Shown here piece after piece: positions 12,691-22,479 of a stretch of DNA of 64,000 nucleotides; the stretch's first letter is position 1, and each line of letters begins with the position of its first letter. The stretch is from Eurosta solidaginis. Lineage: Eukaryota; Arthropoda; Insecta; Diptera; Tephritidae. Location: positions 286,351,693-286,415,692 of the forward strand of contig NC_090319.1 of NCBI RefSeq assembly GCF_040869045.1. The letters are read 5' to 3'. Made by a program: the position numbers and the translations under genes. The notes under the pieces are model-generated. The model saw only the letters and a program-made list of their open reading frames with translations. It searched no databases and was not told the origin of the DNA.

Positions 12691-13009
12691 GTGTGCTTGC
12701 TCTTAGTTTTCACTACAAGGTGACAGTAAACCCATAAAAGAAGACAGCAGTTACCCAAATTTATGGTAAATTTGTCATATTTTTCTCATTTGCCGGCTGG
12801 CGTCCCATCATCCACAGCATGCTAAATAAGAGAAATAATAAAATGGGTTGTGAAATAATAAAATAGTCTTTGTGTACAAATGACCAGCGGGTCAGTTCCA
12901 GACAGTTTATGATGCCTGTCAATTTGTCCTAACAAAAAACCAAGAATTAGAATACCCATTTCGAGTGCGCTTATTCTTGGGTTTATTGTGAGGGGCTATT
13001 TTGAATGTT

Positions 13010-13779
13010 ACTTACTTATTTAATTGGCGCTTAACCGTCTAAACGGTTATGGCCGTCCAACAAGGCGCGCCAGTCGCCCCTTCGCTCCGCCAACCGGTGC
13101 CAATTGGTCACACCAAGGGAGTTTAAATCGTTTTCCACCTGGTCCTTCCAACGGAGTGGGGGCCGCCCTCTACGTCTGCTTCCATAGGCGGGTTCCGATC
13201 TCTTTCATTCGCATAATATGGCCTAGCCAGCGCAGCCGCTGCATTTTAATTCGCTGGACTATGTTGATGTCTGCGTATAGCTCGTACAGCTCATCATTAA
13301 ATGTTCTTCGGTACTCGCCATCGCCAACGCGTAGAGGTCCATAAATTTTTCGAAGCACTTTTCTCTCGAACACTCCCAAAGGAGGGTGGGGCCGTGTGTA
13401 GAAGTCCACGAAAGTGGGGAAAGCTTCTGACCGCCATTCACCTGGGAATGGCCAGAGCGATTCTTTTGCATGCGATTCAACCAGCTCACTACTGCCGGTC
13501 GCTTGCGGCCAAGTATCCTCTGGGTAGCCGCTAATGCGACAACCTGGCTAGGCTACTCTGACATAATCGCTTTAAGGGCTAGCCGGGGGAGATCTCATCG
13601 GCAGCGTCTATACACCTCTAGGTGCGGCTGCAAGCGGGCGTCTGTCTTGGAGCAAGCGGCTCGCTATATAAACGTGCCAAGTAATATTTTCACCCCCACT
13701 GAGCGGGTTGTGCGCTGGGCTTGGGACCCGCCACGTAAAACCATACTTCAATAAAATATAACAACAAGCCTCGGATAAA
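13010..13779 (-). mobile_element. RTE-like LINE with twin-priming 5' inversion
   Basis: Positions 13010-13383 are the minus-oriented 3' end of the element, with an (ACTT)n start that is the 3' tail. From about 13384 to 13779 comes the extreme 5' UTR and endonuclease start in the opposite (+) orientation. A perfect 13-bp target-site duplication, TATTTTGAATGTT, flanks it (12997-13009 and 13780-13792). The 5'-most bases lie at the internal junction and the internal end lies at the outer edge, as the twin-priming mechanism predicts. Confidence 0.9.
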
Positions 13780-13929
13780 TATTTTGAATGTTGGCAGTGA
13801 GAAATACTGACGACTGCCTTTGCTAGTTAAGGCATATATTGCGATTTCTTCAGCTTAATGATTAAGCTTACAATTCTGATGATATTTATATTACGTAGCT
13901 TGACAAACGAGCCGTCAGTTCCACCTTCC

Positions 13930-14195
13930 TTGGCCTCAGGAAAGCGGTAAAAAAATGGGTGTTGCTGTGAACGAAGGGTAGACGAAGTGCTTGCTGTCAT
14001 TATAAAAAGAATAATCGCACTCGCACTTTTACCGCAATGTCACTGTGGACTCATACATATCGACTCTTCGCAGGACTTCGTCTATATGGTAACCAACATT
14101 ACTAGTAAAAACAATGCCTGTTTAGGAATCCAAAGGAGAATGATTCTTGCCAACAACTGCTTTTTTGAACTAAGTTGGCTAGCTTAAAATTTAAA
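13930..14195 (+). pseudogene. Degenerate LINE reverse-transcriptase remnant
   Basis: The plus strand shows decayed versions of the LINE thumb region: 'aacgaagg.tagacgaagtgcttgctgtcatt' corresponds to NEDKTKYLLS, and 'cagg.acttcgtctat' to KDFVY. It is full of stops and frameshifts. A similar relic is at 31340-31965. Confidence 0.55.
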
Positions 14196-14595
14196 CTTAG
14201 AATTTACAGGCTTCTTCTTTAAAGTGCGCTGTTGGGATCGAATGTCACAAAAGGAATTTTTTCAATAAAATTTTCATAGCACAAATACTCCTTAGAGGTC
14301 TTGTCAATTCAAAGCCTAATGAATTCCCCGTTTAAAAAAAAAACTTTTTTATTGAGCTCGAGCGCATATGACATCGCCATTTCCATCTAACAAGGACAGA
14401 CTTATCAAACCTACGCTGTAGGCGCAAGAATGCACATTAGCAAAGTAAAGACTTAAGAAGTTGCTTCTACGTTTCAAATTTCACAATCCATTGTCTTTGT
14501 TGTTCATTTCTCCCTATATGCTCTGTGCATGCACATTAATCACGAACCATACCAGGAACCCTGAATGATATTCCAGTTTACTTTTTACATTACAG

Positions 14596-15477
14596 CGAAG
14601 TGACAAATCCGTTGAAGAATCGTTGATTGAGGAGATTTGTCGTGAGACAGCAAACATTGGCGCAGCTACAGAGAAAGCCACCCACTACACTGACGACGGC
14701 AGTCAACACAATTTAATCAGTCACAAGAAATATTGTCGTTTCCTTAATGGTAATCTGCCTGAGCTGCTACTGCAACCACTCCAAGTAGAGATTCTTAACA
14801 TCGATCCCTACGTTGTTATATACCACAATGTCTTACGAACAAAAGAAATTGATGACTTGCAAGAGCTTATCGACGAGCACCAAAATTACGTTGACTTTAG
14901 TGCAACGAAGTTTTTAAAGTTTACAAACTTAGCACAAAAGAAGCTAGCGGGGAATATAGCGAAACGTCTGCAAATCGCTACGGGGCATGCGAGTAAAAAC
15001 TTTGCAAAGTGGCAAGTGGAACGTTGGACGCATGAGGATGATTATGTCTACGCAGACACCTTGGTGCCAATGTCAAATAAAATCATTGCAAATGTATTGT
15101 TTAATGTGAGTAAATAAAGTTATGTGCAGAAAGAGTACTAAATGTGGTTAAAACAAATTCAATTACTGTTTAATTTTTCTGTTTATAGTTACGAAAACCA
15201 AAGTTGGGTGGCGCTATTGCATTTCCACAGCTTGAGTTTGGTGTATTTGTTCCACAGAATGCTTTATTGTATTGGACACAACTGAATGAATACCATGAAT
15301 ATGATTATCGTAGTAAGCAACATGTTTGCCCAGTGATTGCGGGAATGCAACTCAGTAAGTGATTTTCGAAAATTTTACATGACGCCGCGTTGATGATGTA
15401 GTGCAATCTGAAAGTGTTGATTTCAATTTTTTTTTTTCTTTGCAGTGGCTTTTACCAACATCCGAGTTTTTCATTAG
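14596..15477 (+). CDS. Prolyl 4-hydroxylase alpha-like protein, C-terminal exons; catalytic residues lost
   Basis: Three exons are supported: 14596-15105, 15189-15354 and 15446-15477 (stop TAG), with GT-AG introns and consistent phases, giving 235 aa of C-terminus. The frame enters from an acceptor at 14594-14595; upstream exons were not found here. The region LQVEILNIDPYVVIYHNV is typical of the start of the P4H catalytic domain, and GGAIAFPQLEFGVFVP and CPVIAG match its jelly-roll core. The middle exon is 166 bases in the same phase as the matching exon of the intact gene at 42653-42818. However, the H-x-D iron ligands, the distal His (Gln here) and the 2-oxoglutarate-binding Lys (Gln here) are all missing, so hydroxylation is unlikely. 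An open, well-spliced frame argues for a pseudoenzyme rather than a dead gene, but a decaying pseudogene is possible. Confidence 0.75.
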
Positions 15478-16270
15478 TTGTACACAGCAATGTATGGGAT
15501 TAAAGTTATGGTGTTCAAAAATCTTCCTCGTTTCCTCCCACGGATGGATTTTGAAATTCGACAAAGATAACAAAATCTTTCACTCGAAGCAGACGATAGG
15601 GATTTTTAAAATTTCGGGATTACTTAGCTTAAAACTTTGGCGAAAAAGTGATGGAAAACAATCTGACTTAAGTAATTAATTGTCTTTTTATTTAATTGTT
15701 TTTCACGATTTTCTGGGAAAAATACAAAATCTATTTTCTCAATTGTTATTGTTTTTCATTAGCTGTTAAAACGAGCAAGAAATTGAAAAAAATCTTCTCA
15801 TCTGAATAATGGGTTGTATCGGATATATGAAATCTTAAATATTTTTTCAAGCCACAGGCAACTAAACATCCTCTGAGATTTAAATCTTCTAGCTGCTAAA
15901 GTGAGGCATAAATGCCAACCCCTCTTTTTCAAAAAATCGATTGTATGGATGACATATGCTACAGCGGTCCGATACGGTTACGACAAATGCAAGATAGCTT
16001 CACAGCAACCCGTAAAGTGCTCCTGTGCATATTCTTTCCGGAAGGTGAACCAGTGACCGATCCATTCAGACAAATTGTATTCATTGTTCGATTTGCTTGG
16101 ATATAGGTAGCGCTTTGGTGCCTAGATCAATATTTACGATAGTTTTTTCTGGAAAGCGGGCCAGGTCGCGATCTATTCGAAGACATTCTATTCATGAACC
16201 GATTTACATAAAATTTGGTATATTTGCGTTAATTAGTATTTATGACACTTTTTCCCTGGAAATGTACCAG
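15478..16270. other. Non-coding downstream region
   Basis: No gene is recognised. Around 15780-15920 there is a diverged relative of the repeat unit found inside the element at 16862-17587 (phrases 'ttctcatctgaataatgggttgta' and 'ctagctgctaaagtgaggca'). Confidence 0.45.
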
Positions 16271-16274
16271 GGAA

Positions 16275-16646
16275 CGACTGGAACTGGGACTGGGACTGGG
16301 ACTGTAAAATTATCTGGAACTGGGACTTGGAATAAGGTATGGAGAAGAATAAGTAAAACTAGTCAGATGATAAAAGAAAGAAGGAAACTGTGAAAGAGAT
16401 AGAATTAGACGAAGATAAGGAGATAGAGATAGATAGATTATCGGAAAAAGTTGAGGGAAAATACGGAGATGTTGAAAAAGACGGAGATGTGGAAATAAAA
16501 GCAGATCGAAAAGTAAAAGGATAAAGAAAAGGGGTGAGAGGGGGGGGGGGGGGGGGGGGGGGGGGGAGAATAAGGGATAAAAACTTCTTAAAAATTATGC
16601 AGATAGACCAAGGTTAGGGCAGAACAATGTCTGCTGGGGCTGCTAG
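16275..16646 (+). mobile_element. Helitron-like non-autonomous element with CTAG 3' end
   Basis: It begins in (GGGACT)n repeats, passes through purine-rich DNA and a run of 27 G residues (16540-16566), and ends GGCTGCTAG followed by T. The 3' end has a GGGCAG...CTGCTGG stem a few bases before CTAG. Canonical Helitrons end in a hairpin plus CTRR and insert between A and T. Copies with the same end are at 20600-22040 and 45790-46274. The 5' end is not defined. Confidence 0.6.
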
Positions 16647-16861
16647 TTAGTGTTGGAATTTTATTATCTTATGTACAAGTGAAAAATCAAGCTCAGACAA
16701 GTTAATGCTTACAAATTATACGTTTTATTCATTTGGTGTTCAAATCGAGAATAAGAATATTAAAATGGATACAAAGAGAAAGAACAGACAAAGTTCAGGG
16801 TTGCATGGTGATGTACGTTGTACACAGAATTGTATTCCAACAGTTATTATTTTGTAGTACA

Positions 16862-17587
16862 AACAAGTAAGAACGGGACTTCATACCTTTCATGAATGGG
16901 GCTGGACAATAATCATATCCCATTCGTAATAAATAATCGGCTGTATAAGATGAGAAAGATATAGTGAACAAGTGTACATACCTAGCGATTTTTAAGATAA
17001 ATATAAAATAAAAAATAGGTAGGTACTTTATGTGAGGATACAAATTTTCACATTTTTTGAGGTCTGCATAAAAAAAACGATGACCACGAATCAATTATTT
17101 CAACAATATATGACGTAAGCGTAAGTATTTCATGAAATTTGAAGCTTCTGGCCTTGGGGCAGAAATTACGAAAAGTTTCTTATCTGAACAATCGGTTGTA
17201 CGGGATATATGCTACATATAACACCGATCTATACATTTTTTCAGGCAACAATGGCCACCGTATACGTAAGCATTCGGTGAAATTTTAAACCTCTAGCTGT
17301 TAAAATGAGGCAGTAATTACGAAAAGCTTCTTATCTGAACAATCGGTTGTAGTGGACATATGCTATATATACGACCGATCTCTTCGAAATTGTCATACAA
17401 CAATACTTGCTGTATATGTAAGCATTTGGTGAAGACAGACGAACATGACTAAACCAACTCACCTCTTCATGCAGATCATTTCGGCATACTTCTTGGTGGG
17501 TCTATGTCTTTTCCTTTAAGGACTTCCAATTTTGAGATTCGTGACATAATTAATATACCATTTCATTTTCATGAAAGGTATAAAAAT
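16862..17587 (-). mobile_element. Family B Helentron-like non-autonomous element
   Basis: On the minus strand the 5' end reads TATACCTTTCATGAAAATG. The 3' side carries the subterminal copy TTCATGAAAGGTATGAAG followed by TCCCGTTCTTACTTGT. This is the same layout as family A, and the last bases CTTACTTGT are identical. Inside are two ~170-bp diverged tandem units marked by 'ttatctgaacaatcggttgta' (about 17170 and 17330). It is non-coding. Confidence 0.6.
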
Positions 17588-18333
17588 TATAATTTTGTGC
17601 ACCAAATTTAGTAAAACTTTAAAAAAGTTGGAAAAATGGTTTTATATTTGTTTTTGCCCAAAATCTGATTTCAGATATTCTGGATGTTCTGTTTTCTCTT
17701 CTTCTTCCTAATACTCTCCCTTTACTTCTTCCTCTCGTCAACCACTACCACTTCCTCTAACTCTTCTTTTCCATCTTTCCCCTTCAACTCATAAACTGAG
17801 GTAATAAAATGGTGAAAAATATTATTTCTCTTCTCACCGACAACACGATGGCTGTAATTTAACATAGGCCACCAATGGAAGATATGGAGGGATTTTCCAT
17901 ATGCAATTAAAAGAGATAGCGAGGAGTGAAAATAAGTAACATTGTGTTAGTAGTATGTTGTAATTATCAATTAAGTGCTTTATTTCTCGTCACTGTATAA
18001 ACAAATTTAGTCACTAAATTGCTAAATAAAAATATGTTCATTTAATTTTTATTGCTTTTGAAGCAATTTAATTTCTCATATTTAATGCCACCCGTGAAAT
18101 ATTAATTAACTTATAAAGGTAAATTTTCACATAACGGGCAAGCTGTTACCGTGACGGAAGTTAAAGTTGCTTTATGTTGAGCCATGTAAATACTTATGCT
18201 GTGCATTGTAGGTATCACTAAAGGTATGCAAATTTATTCTTATTTCACCGGCGAATTTCCCTGAAATACTCAATTATATATTTACATATTTGCATATTTA
18301 AACATTTTTTTTATTATGTACATATAAGCATAA
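17588..18333. other. AT-rich non-coding stretch
   Basis: Nothing recognisable; a pyrimidine-rich patch lies at 17690-17790. Confidence 0.5.
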
Positions 18334-18337
18334 GTAC

Positions 18338-18856
18338 TGTAACGAATTTACAGCAATTCTGCTTATTCCAAATTCTCTGCTAACGTTCGAATCGCTAAAC
18401 TTTTGAATAAATAACTCCAATATTGAATAATGCAATAATGGCCTTTATTAAAGTACTTCACAATAACACTTATACTTTGCAACCAATAGCTTGCTTAAAC
18501 CAAACTGATTGTCGCGCCTCTATTGTTGCTGCCTTTTATACTCTGTGATTTCCTCGTTACATCTTCTAGGCGCTTCCAGAATTTACTTAGTTACTGGTAT
18601 ATAATTATAACTACAGATGCACGTGTATAGCTTCTCATATGCGCGTGTATTTGTGAGCGACACTTCTACAATTATAATTGCATACTTTTGGGAGCATCTC
18701 AGATAAGATATCTGCAAGTGTTTGTGCGTCTCTTCTCCGCTGCGTGTACGTACATATGTGTAGACATAATGATTGATCTATTGATGTGCATACAAGTCAC
18801 TGCTTAGCATCGCTTAGAGATGACAGTACCCCTTAGTGTTGCAAATATTCGTAACA
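18338..18856 (-). mobile_element. Solo LTR of an LTR retrotransposon
   Basis: The 519-bp unit starts TGTTACGAATATTTGC and ends GAATTCGTTACA... on the minus strand, with short inverted termini TGTTACGAAT/ATTCGTTACA. It is bordered by the 4-bp duplication GTAC (18334-18337 and 18857-18860). Within it are a TATA motif (GAGTATAAAAGGC) and an AATAAA signal in the right order for an LTR. No internal gag-pol sequence is next to it, so it is the product of LTR-LTR recombination. Ty3/Gypsy or BEL origin cannot be decided. Confidence 0.85.
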
Positions 18857-18860
18857 GTAC

Positions 18861-19199
18861 TATATATGTAGATCTGTACATAAAAGCGAATCGCGATGTA
18901 TGGAGTAAAAAAAGTTCGAAATGTGTCCCAGGATTTGAGCATTTCCCTCAAGAGTTAAAAAAATTTTAAAAATAATTTTTCGCAACCCTGTAAAAGCAGC
19001 AAAATTTCGGTTTTTTTATGTTTTCGATTTAGTCGCCACTGCTTCCCATGCTTATTTCTCTGCGCTACCTTTCGGCATGAATCAATCTCGTTATCACTAG
19101 AAACGGCAGAAAGTACCCTCCTCTATCCTACGCTTATGTAAATACTCCATGAAACCACCGTGCCCACTCAATATCTGCATGAGGTGGTAGTTTAATTCG
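18861..19199. other. Non-coding stretch
   Basis: No gene or element recognised. Confidence 0.4.
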
Positions 19200-20115
19200 C
19201 GGTGCTTCCGCTCGTACCATTCTAGTATATTCCGAGCTAAAATGAAGGTCCAGTGCCCTTTCCTCGACTCTTACTACTTTCTTGCCACCTAACTAATGTT
19301 TGTGGCCTTGCACTTTTTATGGCATTATCAGATGGTCGGCCGATTCCAATGCCATACAGATCGACCATTTTACTTGACAGTGAATCTACTGGGACTTTTC
19401 GAGATGAAACCAGGATCGCGTTGTCAGACACCGCCCGATAAGCACATGCTATACATGCTATTCGTACAGCAGTATTACGTTTTTTACCCGTGCTGGTTAC
19501 GTTGGAAAATAGCTAACGGGTAGCTTCGCTTGGGCCGCTGATATAGGGCATTGTTCGCGTTAGGGCTCCACTAACTCCAGATACTTTCTCTCCCACCGCC
19601 CTGAAGTGCTCCATAAAAGGTATTCTTGAGTCGATGTCTACTCCTAAATATTTAAAGAAAAAAGAAAAATGTAAGGCGCGATAACCTCCGAAGAGATTTT
19701 AGGCCAAGCTGCTCTTCCAATTTATATCGTGCCCCTTTTAAATTTTTCCTGCAAACTGGTGGACCTGCGTATTTTATGCCGACTCCGAAAAGCATCTGCA
19801 AGTTGAGTTGCAAGATCAGTTTTCACTGAGAATCTTTCCATGGCTGAAATACACTCGGAGAACTAGCCAAACCACTCCCGAGGGGCGACCCTGCTTAGAA
19901 AAACTTTCTGCTAATTGAAAAAACTTGTTTCTAAAAATTTGATGTTGCTTTGCCCGGGGGCGTGATCTCATGATCTTCGGTGTGGTAGGCGGAGCACACT
20001 ACACCACACCACGGTGAAAGGCTTTGACTTTATTTCATAATCTCCTATGGTTAGGACTAACTCATCCACAGTTCGCTTTGAGGTCACCAACTCCACTTCT
20101 GTCTTATTTCCTTAT
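19200..20115 (-). mobile_element. R1/LOA-like LINE fragment interrupted by a SINE
   Basis: Minus-strand frames give phrases of an R1-type RT C-terminus (RNTAVRIACIACAYRAVSDN, then VPVDSLSSKMVDLYGI). The same region recurs at 37380-37770 without the SINE: in that copy 'aaatatttgaag' runs straight into 'taaggctttgaattta', whereas here a SINE (19661-20022) sits at that point. Frameshifted and dead. Confidence 0.65.
19661..20022 (-). mobile_element. tRNA-derived SINE
   Basis: On the minus strand it runs from 'ccgtggtgtg' through the tRNA-like A-box and B-box region, 'gtcgcccctcgg', 'gagtgtatttcagcca', and the 'cgcgccttacattt' end. It is nested in an R1-like LINE fragment. Confidence 0.78.
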
Positions 20116-20597
20116 CCTTCATTCAAATCAGTGATTTCCAGTTATATAAAAAAAAAACTAATTTCGCTGTTTTTACAGGGTGCTGAACACTTTTTTTCAA
20201 TTTCCGAAATTTTGACCACATTAGTATTTGAACACAAGAATCAAATTTTTAACTTGTTTAATGATACGCTCTAATGTATGCACATATTAGAGTGAAAACG
20301 TAAAATTTAATTGATTGCTTGAATGGAATTGGCATTTTTTAATAAAGCATGGCATAAATGTACAAATGGTGTTTGGAACACGAAATAATTTTCAAGTCTT
20401 TCTCAATTCAAATTTTGAAGAAATCTTAAGCATCAAACAAAAAGAGAAAATTAAAAATAATTTTTTTCTGAGTTTTACTCGGCAGCATCTGCTAAGCTTT
20501 TGTTGCATAACTCACAATTTAAAATAAACAAATTTTGCATTCTACTGAGTTGAACGGCCTGTTTAGCTTTCTTGGTTTAAGATCAAGTTTTGTAAAC
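20116..20597. other. Non-coding AT-rich stretch
   Basis: No gene or element recognised. Confidence 0.4.
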
Positions 20598-20599
20598 TA

Positions 20600-22040
20600 C
20601 TAGAAGACCCGGCAGACGTTGTCCTGCCCTAAATTTGGCCAATCTGCATACATTGTAATGAGTTTTTCCGACTCTGCTCTCCCCCCCCCCCCCCCTCTTC
20701 ACTTTTTCCTAATCCTTTTATTCACTCCTCCCTCCGTCTTTTTCGCTTCATCTATCTCCATCTTCGTCTCATTCTATCTCTTTCTCAATCTCCTTCTCTC
20801 TTTTCTCTTCTCTCAATTTCTTCTCATTCTTCTGCATCCCTTATTGCCTGTCCCAGAAGGTGGTATGTATTTTATTCCAATCCCAGTCCCACTCCGAGTC
20901 TCAGTCCCAGTCCTAGTCCTAATCCCAGTCCCAGTCCGTCTCTGGATAATATATTACTCTGTACTAAAGCACTCATCAACAGCTTTCATTTGATATCCAT
21001 ATTCCTTAAACACACTCTAGGGGTACCCGGGTCCACGTTTTGGCCTGTATCTCGAGACCATAGTCACCCAGGGGTATGAAAATTACCCTCTAGTAAAGCA
21101 CTCATCAACAGCTTTCATTTGATATCCACATTCTATAAACACATTCTAGGGGTACTCGGGCCCACGTTTTGGCCTATATCTCGGGACCCTAGTCACCCAG
21201 GGGTATGAAAATTACCCTCTACTAAAGCACTCATCAACAGCTTTAATTTGATATCAATATTCTATAAACACATTCTAGGGGTACCCGGGTCCACTTTTTG
21301 GCCTATAGCTCGAGACCCTAGTCACCCAGTGGTATGAAATTTATCCACTACTAAAGCACTCATCAACAGTTTTCATTTGATATCCATATTCTATACACAC
21401 ATTCTAGGGGTACCCAGGTCCACGTTTTGGCCTATATCTCGAGACCCGAGTCACCCAGGGGTATGAAAATTACCCTCTACTAAATCACTCATCAACAGCT
21501 TTCATTTGATATCCATATTCTATAAACACACTCTACGGGTACCCGTGTCCACGATTTGGCCTATATCTCGAGACCCTAGTCACCCAGGGGTATGAAAATT
21601 ACCCTCTACTAAAGCACTCATCAACAGCTTTCATTTGATATCCATATTCTATAAACACACTCTAGGGGTACCCGGGTCTACGTTTTGGCCTATATCTCGA
21701 GACCCGAGTCACCCAGGGGTATGAAAATTACCCTCTACTAAATCACTCATCAACAGCTTTCATTTGATATCCATATTCTATAAACACACTCTACGGGTAC
21801 CCGTGTCCACGTTTTGGCCTATATCTCGAGACCCTAGTCACCCAGGGGTATGAAAATTACCCTCTACTAAAGCACTCATCAACAGCTTTCATTTGGAATC
21901 CATATTCTATAAACACACTCTAGGGGTACCCGGGTCCACGTTTTGGCCTATATCTCGAGACCTAATCACTCAGTCACCTATCCTATATTTCAAGTTAGAT
22001 CAAACTACACACGGGGTGCAAAACAAATTCAAACTAGGTA
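20600..22040 (-). mobile_element. Helitron-like non-autonomous element with internal minisatellite
   Basis: The minus-strand 3' end is GGCAGGACAACGTCTGCC (a GGCAG/CTGCC hairpin), then GGGTCTTCTAG, then T. It also has a run of 15 C on the plus strand (20681-20695), pyrimidine-rich microsatellites, the (AGTCCC)n stretch near 20880-20940, and an array of about eight ~128-bp units (20955-21990). The 5' boundary near 22040 is uncertain. No Rep/helicase is encoded. Confidence 0.65.
20955..21990. repeat. Minisatellite of about eight ~128-bp units
   Basis: The phrase 'gcactcatcaacag' recurs every 128-129 bases from about 20968 to 21866. Units end with 'cacccaggggtatgaaaattac'-type sequence. The reverse complement of the unit aligns with the unit of the array at 7318-9640 (shared phrases include 'tatcaaatgaaag' and 'cgagatat'). 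Confidence 0.92.
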
Positions 22041-22479
22041 CAGTAGTTTAAGAGTCCATTGGCCTCAATTGTGTGACACGTGTTTTTTATATATTAAGAT
22101 TTAGTTATGCCATAAAAAGCACATAATTTTAGTTTTATTATTATTTTATCTTTTATTAGCCATAGCTGATATGGCATAAAGAGATATAAACAGCAAGCTT
22201 TGCTAGAACTATCATACAGAGTTTCGATGATAGGATTTCTCTATTTTATACAAAGTCTATTATTCGGCATCAGTAAGTATTTTTTGCGTAAGTTATCATC
22301 TCTAATACAGATGATAGCAAAGCTTTAGCAAAAAATCCAGCAAGAAGCTGCTGTTTTCGTATTTCGTGTATTAAACCCCAAACTACTCTTAACACTGTTC
22401 TTACGATTGCTTCGAACAGCCTATACCAAGATAATTTGATGAAAAGATTTGCATGATGAAAAATATGTAGATTTCAATG
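22041..22479. other. Non-coding AT-rich stretch
   Basis: No gene or element recognised. Confidence 0.4.
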
